Positions 1 through 9,289 of a DNA stretch of 64,000 bases are shown one piece after another. Made by a program: the position numbers and the translations under genes. The notes under the pieces were generated by a model. The model was given only the letters and a program-made list of their open reading frames with translations. It had not been told where the DNA came from and did no database searches. How positions within the stretch are numbered: the stretch's first letter is position 1; every line of letters begins with the position of its first letter. This DNA is from Loktanella fryxellensis (GTDB taxonomy: Bacteria > Pseudomonadota > Alphaproteobacteria > Rhodobacterales > Rhodobacteraceae), in NCBI RefSeq assembly GCF_900110065.1, contig NZ_FOCI01000005.1, positions 62,001 to 126,000 on the forward strand. The letters are read 5' to 3'.

Positions 1-141
1 CCGGAACCGCGGGGACAGCGGGCCCTTTTCATGCGGATAGTTCACGGTCGCCTTGGGCGCGAAGAAATACTTCATGCCCAGCCCGAACCCTTTCCAGAAG
101 TCGGACAGCAGGAAATACTTTGCGGTGCGTGTGTAGTCCAT
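1..141 (-). CDS. nuoI: NADH-quinone oxidoreductase subunit I (N-terminal part)
   Basis: The first 47 codons of NuoI, the 8Fe ferredoxin-like subunit that carries iron-sulfur clusters N6a and N6b in the peripheral arm of complex I. The visible part is only the N-terminal amphipathic region ([16 protein letters not shown]...) that precedes the cluster-binding domain, with the family's [21 protein letters not shown]-type segment at the edge; the cysteine motifs lie outside the window. The ATG lies 2 nt after the nuoH stop codon, so it is almost certainly translationally coupled to nuoH. Partial only because the window ends. Confidence 0.9.
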   Translation of the reverse strand, partial: MDYTRTAKYFLLSDFWKGFGLGMKYFFAPKATVNYPHEKGPLSPRFR

Positions 142-143
142 TT

Positions 144-1181
144 TCAGACTCCCCAAGTATAGCGGGCCCAGAAGCCGCCCATCACTTCGAATTTCGCAAG
201 GAATGCGATCAGCACGACCCAGCCCAGCGACAGCGGCAGGAACACTTTCCAGCCGATCCGCATCAGCTGGTCATAGCGGTAGCGGGGCGTGATCGCCTTC
301 ACCATCGCGAACATGAAGAAGCAGAGCAGCATCTTCAGCACCATCCACAGGATGCCGTCGGGCAGTCCGGGGATCGGCGACAGCCAGCCGCCGAGGAACA
401 GGAGCGATACCAGCGCGCACATCAGCACGACGGCCATCAGCTCGCCGATCATGAACAACAGGAACGGGGTGGAGGAGTATTCCACCTGATACCCCGCGAC
501 CAGTTCCGACTCCGCCTCTGGCAGATCGAACGGCGGGCGGTTGGTTTCGGCCAGTGCCGAGATGAAGAACAGGAACAGCATCGGGAAATGCGCGACCCAG
601 TACCACGACAGCGCCCCGGCACCGCGCTGCGCCTCGACAATGTCGCCGAAGTTCATCGAGCCCGTAGAGATGATGATGCCGATGATGATGAGGCCCAATG
701 ACACCTCGTAGGAGATCATCTGTGCCGCCGACCGCAAGGACCCGAGGAACGGGTATTTGGAGTTCGATGCCCAGCCACCCATGATGATGCCGTACACCTC
801 CAGCGACGAGACCGCGAAGACGAACAGGATCGCCACGTTGATGTCCGACAGCACCCAGCCTTCGTTGAACGGAATCACCGACCACGCGATCACCGGCAGC
901 ACGAAGGCCAGCAGCGGTGCGATGAAGAACACCGCCTTGTCGGCCCCGGCGGGCACGATGATTTCCTTGACGATGTATTTCAGGAAGTCCGCAAAGGACT
1001 GCAGCACGCCCCAGGGGCCCACCACGTTGGGGCCACGGCGCATCTGCACGGCGGCCCAGACCTTGCGGTCCGCATACATCAGCATGGCCAGTCCCAGCAG
1101 CAGCGGGATCAGCACCAGCAGACATTGCCCCAGGATCAGCAGGACGATCCCCGTGTTCGTGGTGGTGAAGAAGTCGATCAT
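144..1181 (-). CDS. nuoH: NADH-quinone oxidoreductase subunit H
   Basis: NuoH (ND1 family, 345 aa) is the membrane subunit at the junction of the two arms of complex I and forms part of the quinone chamber. The protein is hydrophobic throughout with about eight membrane segments. Family hallmarks seen are the [11 protein letters not shown] segment near residue 48, the [19 protein letters not shown] region, the [19 protein letters not shown] loop (quinone-site glutamates) and the C-terminal PRYRYDQLM motif. Length is normal. It follows the small lipoprotein gene by 18 nt and runs directly into nuoI. Confidence 0.97.
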   Translation of the reverse strand: MIDFFTTTNTGIVLLILGQCLLVLIPLLLGLAMLMYADRKVWAAVQMRRGPNVVGPWGVLQSFADFLKYIVKEIIVPAGADKAVFFIAPLLAFVLPVIAWSVIPFNEGWVLSDINVAILFVFAVSSLEVYGIIMGGWASNSKYPFLGSLRSAAQMISYEVSLGLIIIGIIISTGSMNFGDIVEAQRGAGALSWYWVAHFPMLFLFFISALAETNRPPFDLPEAESELVAGYQVEYSSTPFLLFMIGELMAVVLMCALVSLLFLGGWLSPIPGLPDGILWMVLKMLLCFFMFAMVKAITPRYRYDQLMRIGWKVFLPLSLGWVVLIAFLAKFEVMGGFWARYTWGV

Positions 1182-1199
1182 GGTATGCTTCCCGTGCCT

Positions 1200-1586
1200 T
1201 CAGACCGTCGGTATGCCCGATGTGCCGCAATCGGCCACCGTCACGACCGCGTCGATGGTGGCCAACCCGCGCGGCAGGTCCGGCGAGATGGTGTAAACAG
1301 CATCCGCCGCCCAAGTGCCAGCCTGATTGCTGACGTTCGTGCGCACCAGACGCGCAAAAGAATAGCCCCTGATCAAGGCATACTGGGCTGCCGCGCATTC
1401 GGCGTATTTTTCGACCGCCTCCGGCGTGTCGGACCCGCGCAGACGCACCATGAAATTCACCAGATCGCCGTCGAGCAATGCGGTCTTCACGCCAAGGTAT
1501 TCGGGCGTCACAGGCCCGTCGTCCTGTGCGGCGGTGCAGCCCGCCAGAACCAGCAGGCTGCACAGACTGGCACGCAAAACGCTCAC
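1200..1586 (-). CDS. Small lipoprotein encoded between nuoG and nuoH
   Basis: 128-aa exported protein with a hydrophobic N-terminus and a lipobox (LLVLAGC, Cys at residue 17), so a lipoprotein is predicted. Two further cysteines occur later in the chain (YAECAAA, VADCGTS). I do not recognise a domain. The GTG start overlaps the nuoG stop (GTGA), which ties its translation to nuoG. Known Rhodobacterales nuo operons carry small unassigned genes at this kind of position; a role in complex I assembly or a passenger role cannot be told apart from sequence. Confidence 0.8.
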   Translation of the reverse strand: MSVLRASLCSLLVLAGCTAAQDDGPVTPEYLGVKTALLDGDLVNFMVRLRGSDTPEAVEKYAECAAAQYALIRGYSFARLVRTNVSNQAGTWAADAVYTISPDLPRGLATIDAVVTVADCGTSGIPTV

Positions 1587-3607
1587 TCTGCCGCGATCTT
1601 GTCCGTGACGCGCACCGCGGCGTTGGCGGACAATTCCGCCATCAGGGTGGACGCGCGTGCGATCGGGTTGGTCAGGTAATAGGACGCGACCGCCTGCCCG
1701 AAATCGCCGGACCCCAGCGGGCCGGCATCGGCGGCAATGGCAGCGGCTTCGTTCACCGGCACGACGTCGATCTGGCCCAGATGCGGATGGTCTGCGACCA
1801 GCGCGCGCCGCAGCGCCGCCAGGGAATCGAACGGCAGCGTGGCGTCCAGTTCAGCCGACAGCGCCCGCAGGATCGCCCAGTTCTCTTTCGCCTGACCCGG
1901 GGGGAAGCTGGCGCGCAGGGCCAGTTGCGGGCGGCCTTCGGTGTTCACAAACAGGCCGCCTTCCTCGGTATAGGCTGCAGACGGCAGGATCACGTCGGCG
2001 CGGTGTGCACCGCGGTCGCCGTGGCTGCCCTGATAGATGACGAAGGGTCCGGCAGGCACATCGACCTCGTCCGTGCCGAGGTTGTAGACCACCTCGGCCC
2101 CGTCCAGTGCAGCGGCCATGCCACCGTCGGTCACGGCACCCACGTCCATCGCGCCAACGCGGGCGGCGGCGGTGTGCAGGATCAGCAGCTTGGCGTTCGA
2201 CTTTGTCACGATGCCCTGCACGGCGGCCAGCACGGCGACCCCGTCGTCGCCGGCCAATGCCGCCTGCCCCACGACCACCAGACACCGCTTGTCCGCCAAA
2301 GGCGCCATATCGAGGCCGGCGACATGATCGAGTGCGCCGCGGTCGGTCCCCATATGCTCGTAGTCATAGGTCAGATCAACGGCCTGGCCCACCAGCGTCA
2401 CATCGGCACCGCGCGACCAGGCGCGGCGGATACGGCTGTTCAGCACGGGCGCTTCGGCGCGGGGATTGGTGCCGATCAGCAGGATCTTGTCCGCCATATC
2501 GATGTCGGCGATGGTCGCCGTGCCGACATAGCCCGCACGATCACCGGCGGGCAGCTTTGCGCCATCGGTGCGGCATTCGACGTGGCCGCCCAGCCCTTCG
2601 ATCAGCTGTTTCAGCGCATAGGCGGCCTCGACCGGGGCCAGATCGCCCACCAGACCGGCGACCTTGCGGCCCTTCATCGCCGCAACGACGGCGGCCAGCG
2701 CCTCCGGCCACTCGGCGCGACGCAGCTTGCCATTTTCGCGGATGTAAGGCGTGTCCAGCCGCTGGCGGCGCAACCCGTCGAATACGAAGCGGGACTTGTC
2801 GTTGATCCACTCCTCGTTCACGTCATCATGGTTGCGCGGCAGGATGCGCATGACGTCGCGGCCCTTGGTGTCGACGCGGATGTTCGACCCCAGCGCGTCC
2901 ATCACGTCGATGGATTCGGTCTTGGTCAGTTCCCACGGACGGGCGGTGAAGGAGTAGGGCTTGCTGACCAGCGCGCCCACCGGGCACAGGTCGATGATGT
3001 TGCCCTGCATGTTGCTGGACAGCGTCTCGCCCAGATAGGACGTGATCTCGCTGTCTTCGCCGCGACCGGTCTGGCCCATCTGGTGGATGCCAGCGACTTC
3101 GGTCGTGAACCGCACGCAGCGGGTGCAGGAAATGCAGCGCGTCATGTGGGTTTCCACGAGCGGCCCAAGGTTCAGATCCTCGGTCGCCCGCTTCGGCTCT
3201 CGGAAGCGGGAAAAGTCGACGCCGTAGGCCATCGCCTGATCCTGCAGGTCGCATTCGCCCGCCTGATCGCAGATCGGACAATCCAGCGGATGGTTGATGA
3301 GCAGGAACTCCATCACCCCCTCGCGCGCCTTCTTGACCATCGGGCTGTTGGTCTTCACCACGGGCGGCTCGCCGTCCTTGCCGGGGCGCAAATCCCTGAC
3401 CTGCATCGCACACGAGGCGGTCGGCTTGGGCGGGCCGCCCACGACCTCGACCAGACACATGCGGCAGTTGCCCGCAATGCTCAGCCGTTCATGATAGCAG
3501 AACCGGGGGATCTCGATGCCTGCAACCTCGCAGGCCTGAATGAGCGTCATCGCCCCTTCGACCTCGATCACGGTGCCATCGATGTTGAGTTTGCGCAGAT
3601 CGGACAT
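1583..3607 (-). CDS. nuoG: NADH-quinone oxidoreductase subunit G
   Basis: NuoG (674 aa) is the large iron-sulfur subunit of the NADH-oxidising module. Seen in order: an N-terminal 2Fe-2S domain with Cys at about 37, 48, 51 and 66 (cluster N1b); the His/Cys segment [17 protein letters not shown] (cluster N5); the segment [12 protein letters not shown] plus a later DLCPVGAL cysteine (cluster N4); then a molybdopterin-oxidoreductase-like domain that carries no cofactor in complex I. Length is typical of alphaproteobacterial NuoG. The extra N7 cluster motif of E. coli NuoG was not seen. Its stop overlaps the start of the next small lipoprotein gene. Confidence 0.97.
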   Translation of the reverse strand: MSDLRKLNIDGTVIEVEGAMTLIQACEVAGIEIPRFCYHERLSIAGNCRMCLVEVVGGPPKPTASCAMQVRDLRPGKDGEPPVVKTNSPMVKKAREGVMEFLLINHPLDCPICDQAGECDLQDQAMAYGVDFSRFREPKRATEDLNLGPLVETHMTRCISCTRCVRFTTEVAGIHQMGQTGRGEDSEITSYLGETLSSNMQGNIIDLCPVGALVSKPYSFTARPWELTKTESIDVMDALGSNIRVDTKGRDVMRILPRNHDDVNEEWINDKSRFVFDGLRRQRLDTPYIRENGKLRRAEWPEALAAVVAAMKGRKVAGLVGDLAPVEAAYALKQLIEGLGGHVECRTDGAKLPAGDRAGYVGTATIADIDMADKILLIGTNPRAEAPVLNSRIRRAWSRGADVTLVGQAVDLTYDYEHMGTDRGALDHVAGLDMAPLADKRCLVVVGQAALAGDDGVAVLAAVQGIVTKSNAKLLILHTAAARVGAMDVGAVTDGGMAAALDGAEVVYNLGTDEVDVPAGPFVIYQGSHGDRGAHRADVILPSAAYTEEGGLFVNTEGRPQLALRASFPPGQAKENWAILRALSAELDATLPFDSLAALRRALVADHPHLGQIDVVPVNEAAAIAADAGPLGSGDFGQAVASYYLTNPIARASTLMAELSANAAVRVTDKIAAE

Positions 3608-3632
3608 GGACGCCTCCGGCGATTGGACCGCA

Positions 3633-3649
3633 CCCGGGCATGGCCCGGG
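3633..3649. other. Intergenic hairpin inside the nuo operon
   Basis: A perfect inverted repeat with 7-bp GC arms (CCCGGGC/GCCCGGG) and a 3-nt loop in the 119-nt gap between the DUF5333-like gene and nuoG. No T tract follows on the minus strand, so it is more likely an RNA processing or stability hairpin than a terminator. Confidence 0.45.
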
Positions 3650-3726
3650 CGTTTGATCTGCGTTCTACCCCCAAGCCCCGCGCATTGCCAGCCGCAACGG
3701 GCTGTTTTTGCGCAGGGCGCTGCGGC

Positions 3727-4122
3727 CTAGCGCAGCAGCCGCCCCACACCCGTGCCGCGCGCGATCTGGTCGCGGGCGACGGCGCAATAGGTGTCCTCCT
3801 GCCCCGGCACCGCGCCAAGCTGTTCCAGCTGCGACCGCGCGATCACCTCCAGCCGGTCCTTTTCGGCCTCGTCGTCGATATAGGCGTCGATTTCGGCGTT
3901 GGAGTATCCCAACGCGCGGGCGCGGGATTTCAGGTTCAGAAGGGTGCTGATGCCCCGCACCGTGCGCGCATCGACGGGGCCACACTTCTCGCTCAGCTCA
4001 TAGGCCATGCCGACGACCAGCAGACCGTTGCGGATCTCGGATTCGTCGGCCAGCGACTGCGCCTGTGCCACGGGGGCCGCGACGGCAGCCAGTATCGCGC
4101 CGAGGATGAGGGGTCTGGGCAT
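3727..4122 (-). CDS. DUF5333-like exported protein of the nuo operon
   Basis: 131-aa protein with a clear Sec signal peptide (hydrophobic stretch ending AAPVAQAQS, cleavage near residue 21) and a mostly helical, charged mature part with two cysteines (SEKCGPV and DTYCAVA). The size, position inside a Rhodobacterales nuo operon and general pattern match what is known as DUF5333; this is recognition by memory, not a search. It is on the same strand as nuoG but separated by 119 nt with a hairpin. Function unknown; periplasmic location is inferred from the signal peptide. Confidence 0.75.
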   Translation of the reverse strand: MPRPLILGAILAAVAAPVAQAQSLADESEIRNGLLVVGMAYELSEKCGPVDARTVRGISTLLNLKSRARALGYSNAEIDAYIDDEAEKDRLEVIARSQLEQLGAVPGQEDTYCAVARDQIARGTGVGRLLR

Positions 4123-4317
4123 GGGACTGCTCCTGCTGGGGTGGAACCTTGTGGCTCCATTGGGGCCCTACATCGGCATGGGCGGACCGCTATGCAATAA
4201 CGGCCTCGGGTTCGTGACGACCGCAGGCGGAAAACCCGCCGGGCCGGACGACCAGGCGTCGGATAGGGTGCCATCGGCCTGCATGGTGCAGACCGCCGGT
4301 CCCCCGCCCGGTGCCGT

Positions 4318-4440
4318 TCACTTCATCGATGCGTCATAGGCTGGTGCGGCGGGCGGGGTCACCACCATCGGCGCGGGCTCGGGCTGGCGGGCACAGGCGG
4401 CTGCGGTCAACAGGGCCATCGTCATCAGTGCAAATTTCAT
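4318..4440 (-). CDS. Very small exported or lipid-anchored peptide
   Basis: A 40-aa product with N-terminal MKFALMTMALLTAAACARQ, a signal sequence ending at a cysteine, followed by a proline/alanine-rich tail (PEPAPMVVTPPAAPAY). It resembles small entericidin-like or operon-embedded lipoproteins in build only. The start at 4440 is chosen because an AAGGA ribosome-binding site lies about 9 nt upstream; an ATG two codons earlier would sit too close to it. The lipobox is imperfect (Ala instead of Leu at -3). No function is assigned. Confidence 0.55.
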   Translation of the reverse strand: MKFALMTMALLTAAACARQPEPAPMVVTPPAAPAYDASMK

Positions 4441-4625
4441 CGTCATTCGTCCTTTTCGTCCCGACAACCACATGCTGCAGCCGGCAGGGGGACGCCCGGT
4501 GCACGCCGACGGACCGATTGCCCTGTCAAGGGTGATGATAGGTCGCACCCAGCAAGAGTCGAGTGCGGTCCGCAGCGACCACCCGCCCCTGTCATGCGAA
4601 AGGCACGCTGTCCAAAGGGGGACAG

Positions 4626-5017
4626 TCAGCGCATCCGCGTCAGGGTATTGGGAAAGGAGGTGCTGACCAGACCGCTCGACGTGCTGGCGGTCAGATAGGT
4701 TTTGCCGCTGGGATACATCGTGATCCCCACGACCCGGCTGCCAGCCTGCAGGCGCGTGTTCCCGTCCGTCACCACCTGTCCGCCATCCGGAATGTGGCAG
4801 GCGACTGTACCGGTTTCGCCGTCACCGTTTTGATCGACTGTCGGATGCCCTGCTTGAGTCTGACCGACACCCGGCCCTACTCGCCAGCGACGCCGCAGGC
4901 GGTCCCGGCGGGAAAGTCATGAAACAGCACGCTGACATTCGTGTTCTGATCGGCCAGCACCGGTTCGGCCGACAGTAGAACCGCCATGCTGGCTGTCAGG
5001 CGCGCCGTGCGGGTCAC
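4626..5017 (-). pseudogene. Decayed small exported-protein gene downstream of nuoF
   Basis: The GTG start overlaps the nuoF stop (GTGA), as in the intact accessory genes. The first 46 codons give a signal peptide (...SMAVLLSAEPVLADQNT) and a short mature stretch, then an amber stop at 4877-4879. Beyond it protein-like sequence continues: a short piece in the same frame (VSVRLKQGIRQSIKTV), then another frame running to a stop at 4626 (TVACHIPDGGQVVTDGN, GSRVVGITMYPSGKTYLTAS). Read together this looks like one gene of about 125 codons broken by a nonsense change and a frameshift near 4800-4830. Alternatively only the 46-aa peptide is real. Confidence 0.5.
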
Positions 5018-6297
5018 TCCGCCGCGACGGGCACGCGCTTGTGACGGATGCGGTCCTCGATCTCGCCACGGAAGTTGCGGATCAGGCCCTGGATCGGCCA
5101 TGCGGCGGCGTCGCCAAGCGCGCAGATCGTGTGACCTTCGACTTGCTTGGTCACGTCCAGCAGCATATCGATTTCCTCGACGCTCGCGTTCCCGGTCACG
5201 AGGCGTTCCATCACGCGCATCATCCAGCCGGTCCCTTCGCGGCAGGGCGTGCACTGGCCGCAGCTTTCGTGCTTGTAGAACTTCGACAGCCGCCAGATCG
5301 CCTTGATCATGTCGGTGGACTGATCCATCACGATAACCGCTGCCGTGCCCAGACCGCTGCGCTGTTCACGCAACCAGTCGAAATCCATGATCCCGTCCTG
5401 CATCTGGTCCGCCGTCAGACAGGGCACGGAAGATCCACCGGGAATAACCGCCTTGAGGTTGGACCACCCGCCACGGATGCCGCCACAATGCTTGTCGATC
5501 AGCTCCTTGAACGGGATCGACATTTCCTCTTCGACGACGCAGGGGTTGTTCACATGACCCGAGATCGCGAACAGCTTGGTGCCCGCGTTGTTGGGCCGCC
5601 CCATGCCCGCGAACCATGCACCGCCACGCCGCAGGATCGTCGGCACCACGGCGATGGATTCCACGTTGTTCACCGTGGTCGGGCAGCCATAAAGGCCCGC
5701 ACCGGCCGGAAACGGCGGCTTCATGCGCGGCATCCCCTTCTTGCCTTCGAGGCTTTCGAGCAGCGCGGTTTCTTCGCCGCAGATGTAGGCACCCGCACCG
5801 TGGGCCACGTAGATGTCGAAACCCCAGCCGGAACCGCAGGCATTCTTGCCCACAAGACCTGCGTCGTAGCATTCGTCGATGGCGTTCTGCAGCGCCTCTT
5901 TCTCGCGGATGTATTCACCACGGATATAGATGTAGCAAGCATGCGCCTGCATGGCGAAACTGGCGATCAGGCAGCCTTCGATCAGCGTGTGCGGATCATG
6001 GCGCATGATCTCGCGGTCCTTGCAGGTGCCCGGCTCGGATTCGTCGGCGTTGACCACGAGGTAGCTCGGACGCCCGTCGCTTTCCTTGGGCATGAACGAC
6101 CACTTCAGGCCGGTCGGGAACCCTGCCCCGCCGCGCCCGCGCAGGCCGGATGCCTTCATCTCGTCCACGATCCAGCTGGCACCCTTGCCGAGGATGTCCT
6201 TGGTGCCGTCCCAGTGTCCCCGCGCCTGCGCGCCTTTCAGCGAGCGGTCGTGCATCCCGTAGAGGTTGGTAAAGATGCGATCCTGGTCTTTCAGCAT
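5014..6297 (-). CDS. nuoF: NADH-quinone oxidoreductase subunit F
   Basis: NuoF (427 aa) binds NADH and FMN and carries cluster N3; it is the electron entry point of complex I. Seen: the glycine-rich nucleotide-binding stretch [17 protein letters not shown] near residue 55-70, the [18 protein letters not shown]-region motif, [19 protein letters not shown], and the C-terminal 4Fe-4S motif [12 protein letters not shown] with a distal Cys in [10 protein letters not shown]. Length is normal. It follows the DUF5337-like gene by 40 nt and overlaps the decayed gene downstream. Confidence 0.98.
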   Translation of the reverse strand: MLKDQDRIFTNLYGMHDRSLKGAQARGHWDGTKDILGKGASWIVDEMKASGLRGRGGAGFPTGLKWSFMPKESDGRPSYLVVNADESEPGTCKDREIMRHDPHTLIEGCLIASFAMQAHACYIYIRGEYIREKEALQNAIDECYDAGLVGKNACGSGWGFDIYVAHGAGAYICGEETALLESLEGKKGMPRMKPPFPAGAGLYGCPTTVNNVESIAVVPTILRRGGAWFAGMGRPNNAGTKLFAISGHVNNPCVVEEEMSIPFKELIDKHCGGIRGGWSNLKAVIPGGSSVPCLTADQMQDGIMDFDWLREQRSGLGTAAVIVMDQSTDMIKAIWRLSKFYKHESCGQCTPCREGTGWMMRVMERLVTGNASVEEIDMLLDVTKQVEGHTICALGDAAAWPIQGLIRNFRGEIEDRIRHKRVPVAAE

Positions 6298-6337
6298 GGT
6301 GTCATCCCTGCAAAGTGGGGGGTGCGGCGGGGCCGCG

Positions 6338-6553
6338 TCATTGCCGCGTCTTCTGCCAGATCCGCAGGGTCACGACCAGTGACCAAATGAACGCAGCCAT
6401 CGACACCAGATACAGCAGGATCTCGTACTTGGGCGCGATCCCGGTCTGGGTCACGATCCAGGGGGCCAGCAGCGCCAGCATCCCCGCCCCAGCGATCACG
6501 AGGGCTGCGATGCGGCCCTGACGGGCAGTTGTTTCGTCATGTCCGTGGGTCAT
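6338..6553 (-). CDS. DUF5337-like two-helix membrane protein
   Basis: 71-aa protein with two predicted membrane helices, about residues 15-35 ([17 protein letters not shown]) and 45-65 ([17 protein letters not shown]), a short charged N-terminus and a basic C-terminus. Its pattern and its place between the HhH membrane protein and nuoF agree with DUF5337 proteins of Rhodobacterales nuo operons (recognised from memory). It starts 3 nt after the upstream stop codon, so it is likely co-translated. Role unknown; a membrane-embedded complex I accessory or assembly role is only an inference from location. Confidence 0.75.
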   Translation of the reverse strand: MTHGHDETTARQGRIAALVIAGAGMLALLAPWIVTQTGIAPKYEILLYLVSMAAFIWSLVVTLRIWQKTRQ

Positions 6554-6556
6554 GGT

Positions 6557-7681
6557 CTAGTTCACGCGGCCTCTCTCGATGTCGATGGAATGGGGTGTGC
6601 TGCCGCCAGCCGCCAGGATGCGCGACTGTCCGATCCAGTCCTCGCGGCTGACGCGGCCCTTGAAGCCCTTGAGGTTCTCGTCCATCCACGCGACCTCGCG
6701 CGCCTGCCAGCCCGCGATCTGGTCGAAGTGAAAGATGCCGAGGCTGTGCAACAGCCCCTCCAGCTTGGGCCCCACGCCACGGATCAGCTTCAGATCGTCC
6801 GGCGCGCCATTGCGCGCCGCCGTCATCGCGGCGGGGCGTTCCGCATCGGTCGTCGTGGGCTGGTGGGTCGCGTCGTCATCATCCGGATGGACAGCGTCGG
6901 GGTCGCGCAGCTGCTGCGGCGCTGCGGCGGAATAGGTCCAGCTGCCTTTGCGGGACGCGAGTTCGGTCTGACCCGCCAGCGTCGCGGACGGCTTGACGAG
7001 GCCTCGCCGCGCCGCGGCAGGTGCAGCGGCGGAATGGTGATCGCCTGCCGCTGCGGGCGCGGCGGACAGAACGGATGCGTCGTCAGCGATTTCGTCACCG
7101 GTTGCCGAGCCATACGCTTCTGAGGTTCGCATCGCGGCAACCTCTCCCGCATCACGATGCGGCGCAGGCGTCGCATCGGCGTGAGGCACGTCGTAGGGTT
7201 GCACGGGCGTCGGCATGACGGCTGCGTCCAGCGCCGACACGGCGTCGCGCACCAGCGGCAAGGTCGGGTCGTCCACACCGGCCCGCGTCGCCGCCGCATC
7301 GAACGTGTCGCCATCGGTCAGCCGGACACCGGACAGGTCCGCCCCTGTCGCGGCGGCGCGGGGGGCAGACGACGCGGGCGCGTGATCCGTGACCGATCCA
7401 CCCGAGCGAATGCTACCTTGGGGCAGGCCTGTATGCGGTGTGTTGCGACCGCCGGATGACGGCGGCACGGGCTGCACCGGGCCGACGCCATAGCCCATCG
7501 GGCGCACCTTGGGATCGCGCCAGCCGATCAGCAGGGCCACGGCGACGACCAGTGCCACGCCGACCACCACCGCCAAGGCCGGAACGACCGTGAAATCATA
7601 CAACACGTAAGCGACGCCGCCACCGATCCAGCCGAAGACGGCGGCGAGCACGACAATACCCTGTTCCCTCAATCCGATCAT
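6557..7681 (-). CDS. Membrane-anchored protein with C-terminal helix-hairpin-helix domain (nuo operon)
   Basis: 374-aa protein in three parts: two N-terminal membrane helices (about residues 5-22 and 27-46), a long low-complexity, acidic and Ala/Thr-rich linker (about 60-285), and a C-terminal helix-hairpin-helix-like domain starting DDLKLIRGVGPKLEGLLHSLGI and ending GRVSREDWIGQSRILA, a fold seen at the C-terminus of many Rhodobacterales NuoE-linked proteins. Start at 7681 is set by a GAGG site 5-6 nt upstream and by the first hydrophobic helix; a longer reading upstream has no support. It lies between nuoE and the DUF5337-like gene. Molecular role not known. Confidence 0.75.
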   Translation of the reverse strand: MIGLREQGIVVLAAVFGWIGGGVAYVLYDFTVVPALAVVVGVALVVAVALLIGWRDPKVRPMGYGVGPVQPVPPSSGGRNTPHTGLPQGSIRSGGSVTDHAPASSAPRAAATGADLSGVRLTDGDTFDAAATRAGVDDPTLPLVRDAVSALDAAVMPTPVQPYDVPHADATPAPHRDAGEVAAMRTSEAYGSATGDEIADDASVLSAAPAAAGDHHSAAAPAAARRGLVKPSATLAGQTELASRKGSWTYSAAAPQQLRDPDAVHPDDDDATHQPTTTDAERPAAMTAARNGAPDDLKLIRGVGPKLEGLLHSLGIFHFDQIAGWQAREVAWMDENLKGFKGRVSREDWIGQSRILAAGGSTPHSIDIERGRVN

Positions 7682-7836
7682 GTCCCTCGATCCTCCCTTG
7701 CGGTGCAACCAAAGGCCACACCCACTGACCTGTGGGCAGTCGATGCCACGGCACCCCACCCCGCCCGGATGGTAGCGCAATTGTCGCAGGTCACAATGGA
7801 TTTCGCGCAAGGATTCCTGCGGCAAGGCCGGGTGGA

Positions 7837-8877
7837 TCAGCCCTTGGGACCGGCCTTGTCATCATCCGCATCCGACACGCCATGCTCCGACGGCGGCTCC
7901 TCGCCGGTGCGGTAACCCGGTGTCGCGGTGCCGCTTTCGGCGCGCGCCGGGTTGGAGGGCGTGGGGGCTACGCTGCCTTCCTCAGGCCTGCCTGGACGCT
8001 CCACGTCCGCCGCCTCGCCGTCCGCCTCGGACACGCCGTCGCTGGCATCGCCACGATTGCGCGGTGCGGGTGCATCGCCTGCGACACGCCCACCCTGATC
8101 GCCGTCGGGGCCATCCGGCCCCAGCATGTCGTCACGCGCGGCGGCCTCGGGATCGGGGTCGGCTTGACGCGCCTCGGTCCACGGCGTGCGCAGCGGCACC
8201 TCGGTCCCGTCGATCCGCTTGAGCGTATCGCCGATGTCCACCGCCAGCTGCACGCTGCCGTTATGGCGCGCGCCCTGCCCCGCATGATCCGCCAGACTGG
8301 TCAATCCGGACAGCGGTTCGGACGAATAGCGACCATTCTGCGGACCCGGCACCGGCACTTGCCCCGCCGCCATGTCGTCGAGCAATGCCGACAGCTTTTC
8401 AACCGTCAGATCCTCGTAGTAATCCTTGCCGATCTGCGCCATCGGCGCGTTCGCGCAGGACCCAAGGCATTCCACCTCTTCCCATGAAAACTTGCCGTCC
8501 GCCGACAGTTGATGCGCTTTCGGCGCAATCTTGGACTTGCACAGACCGATCAGATCCTCGGCCCCGCAGATCATGCACGACAGGGTGCCGCAGACCTGCA
8601 CGTGTGCGATGCTGCCCACGGGCTGCAACTGGAACATGAAGTAGAACGTCGCCACCTCGAGCACGCGGATATACTGCATGCCCAGCATCTGTGCCACGTA
8701 TTCGATGGCAGGCCGCGTCAGCCAGCCGTGCTGTTCCTGCGCGCGCCACAGCAGCGGGATCACGGCGCTGGCCTGACGCCCTTCCGGGAACTTGGTCATC
8801 TGACCTTCCGCCCACGCCAAGTTGTCCGGCGTGAAGGCAAAGCTCTCGGGCTGGTCGTGATAAAGGCGTCGCAGCAT
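7837..8877 (-). CDS. nuoE: NADH-quinone oxidoreductase subunit E with long C-terminal extension
   Basis: NuoE (346 aa) carries the 2Fe-2S cluster N1a next to the FMN of NuoF. The core of about 190 residues has the thioredoxin-like fold with ligands CGTLSC and ECLGSC (C-x4-C and C-x3-C). The usual bacterial NuoE is 160-200 residues; here about 150 extra residues follow, rich in Asp, Pro, Gly and Arg and probably disordered (from about [11 protein letters not shown] onward, with [11 protein letters not shown] as the only conserved-looking part). Long acidic tails of this kind are known in related Rhodobacterales. It is 69 nt downstream of the 113-aa lipoprotein gene. Confidence 0.96.
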   Translation of the reverse strand: MLRRLYHDQPESFAFTPDNLAWAEGQMTKFPEGRQASAVIPLLWRAQEQHGWLTRPAIEYVAQMLGMQYIRVLEVATFYFMFQLQPVGSIAHVQVCGTLSCMICGAEDLIGLCKSKIAPKAHQLSADGKFSWEEVECLGSCANAPMAQIGKDYYEDLTVEKLSALLDDMAAGQVPVPGPQNGRYSSEPLSGLTSLADHAGQGARHNGSVQLAVDIGDTLKRIDGTEVPLRTPWTEARQADPDPEAAARDDMLGPDGPDGDQGGRVAGDAPAPRNRGDASDGVSEADGEAADVERPGRPEEGSVAPTPSNPARAESGTATPGYRTGEEPPSEHGVSDADDDKAGPKG

Positions 8878-8947
8878 GGGCAGGGGTCTTTCTGGAACTT
8901 CGGTCTTGGGGAAGCGGCGCGGGGCCAGGTCAGGCCCCGGCCCCGGT

Positions 8948-9289
8948 TCAGATGCAGCGGTCGCTGATCACGCGGATGGTGCCGTTGTCGGACGCTTCGA
9001 CACGGCCTTCGGCCTGCAGTTCCGGCACGATCCCGGCCAGTTCCTCGCGGCTGATGGTGGCCTGCGTCAGGACGTTGCCCACGTTCCCGGCGGTCAGGGC
9101 GCAGTCGTTCGCCTCGATCGCGCCGACAAGGCGTTCCTTGGCGGTCAGCAGCGCGGGCTGCGGCGTGGCGCGCGGCATCGGATCGGCGGGCAGGTTGTTG
9201 CCCAGACGGCTGATGCCGTTCGCATCGCCCACGGGGGCGCAGGCGGCCACGGTCAGGGCCAGCCCTACGACAAGAATACGCGTGATCAT
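8948..9289 (-). CDS. Small lipoprotein encoded between nuoD and nuoE
   Basis: 113-aa predicted lipoprotein: N-terminal hydrophobic helix with lipobox LTVAAC (Cys 17), then a mature domain containing two more cysteines (NDCALTA and SDRCI at the very end) that could pair in the periplasm. The middle part ([21 protein letters not shown]) looks like a small winged-helix-like fold, but this is a weak impression. The ATG overlaps the nuoD stop by 4 nt. No characterised family recognised; belongs to the set of nuo accessory genes. Confidence 0.8.
   Translation of the reverse strand: MITRILVVGLALTVAACAPVGDANGISRLGNNLPADPMPRATPQPALLTAKERLVGAIEANDCALTAGNVGNVLTQATISREELAGIVPELQAEGRVEASDNGTIRVISDRCI

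Noticed and set aside
1478-3730. 750-codon plus-strand frame opposite nuoG
   Set aside because: Antisense frame of nuoG; lacks start context and any family feature.
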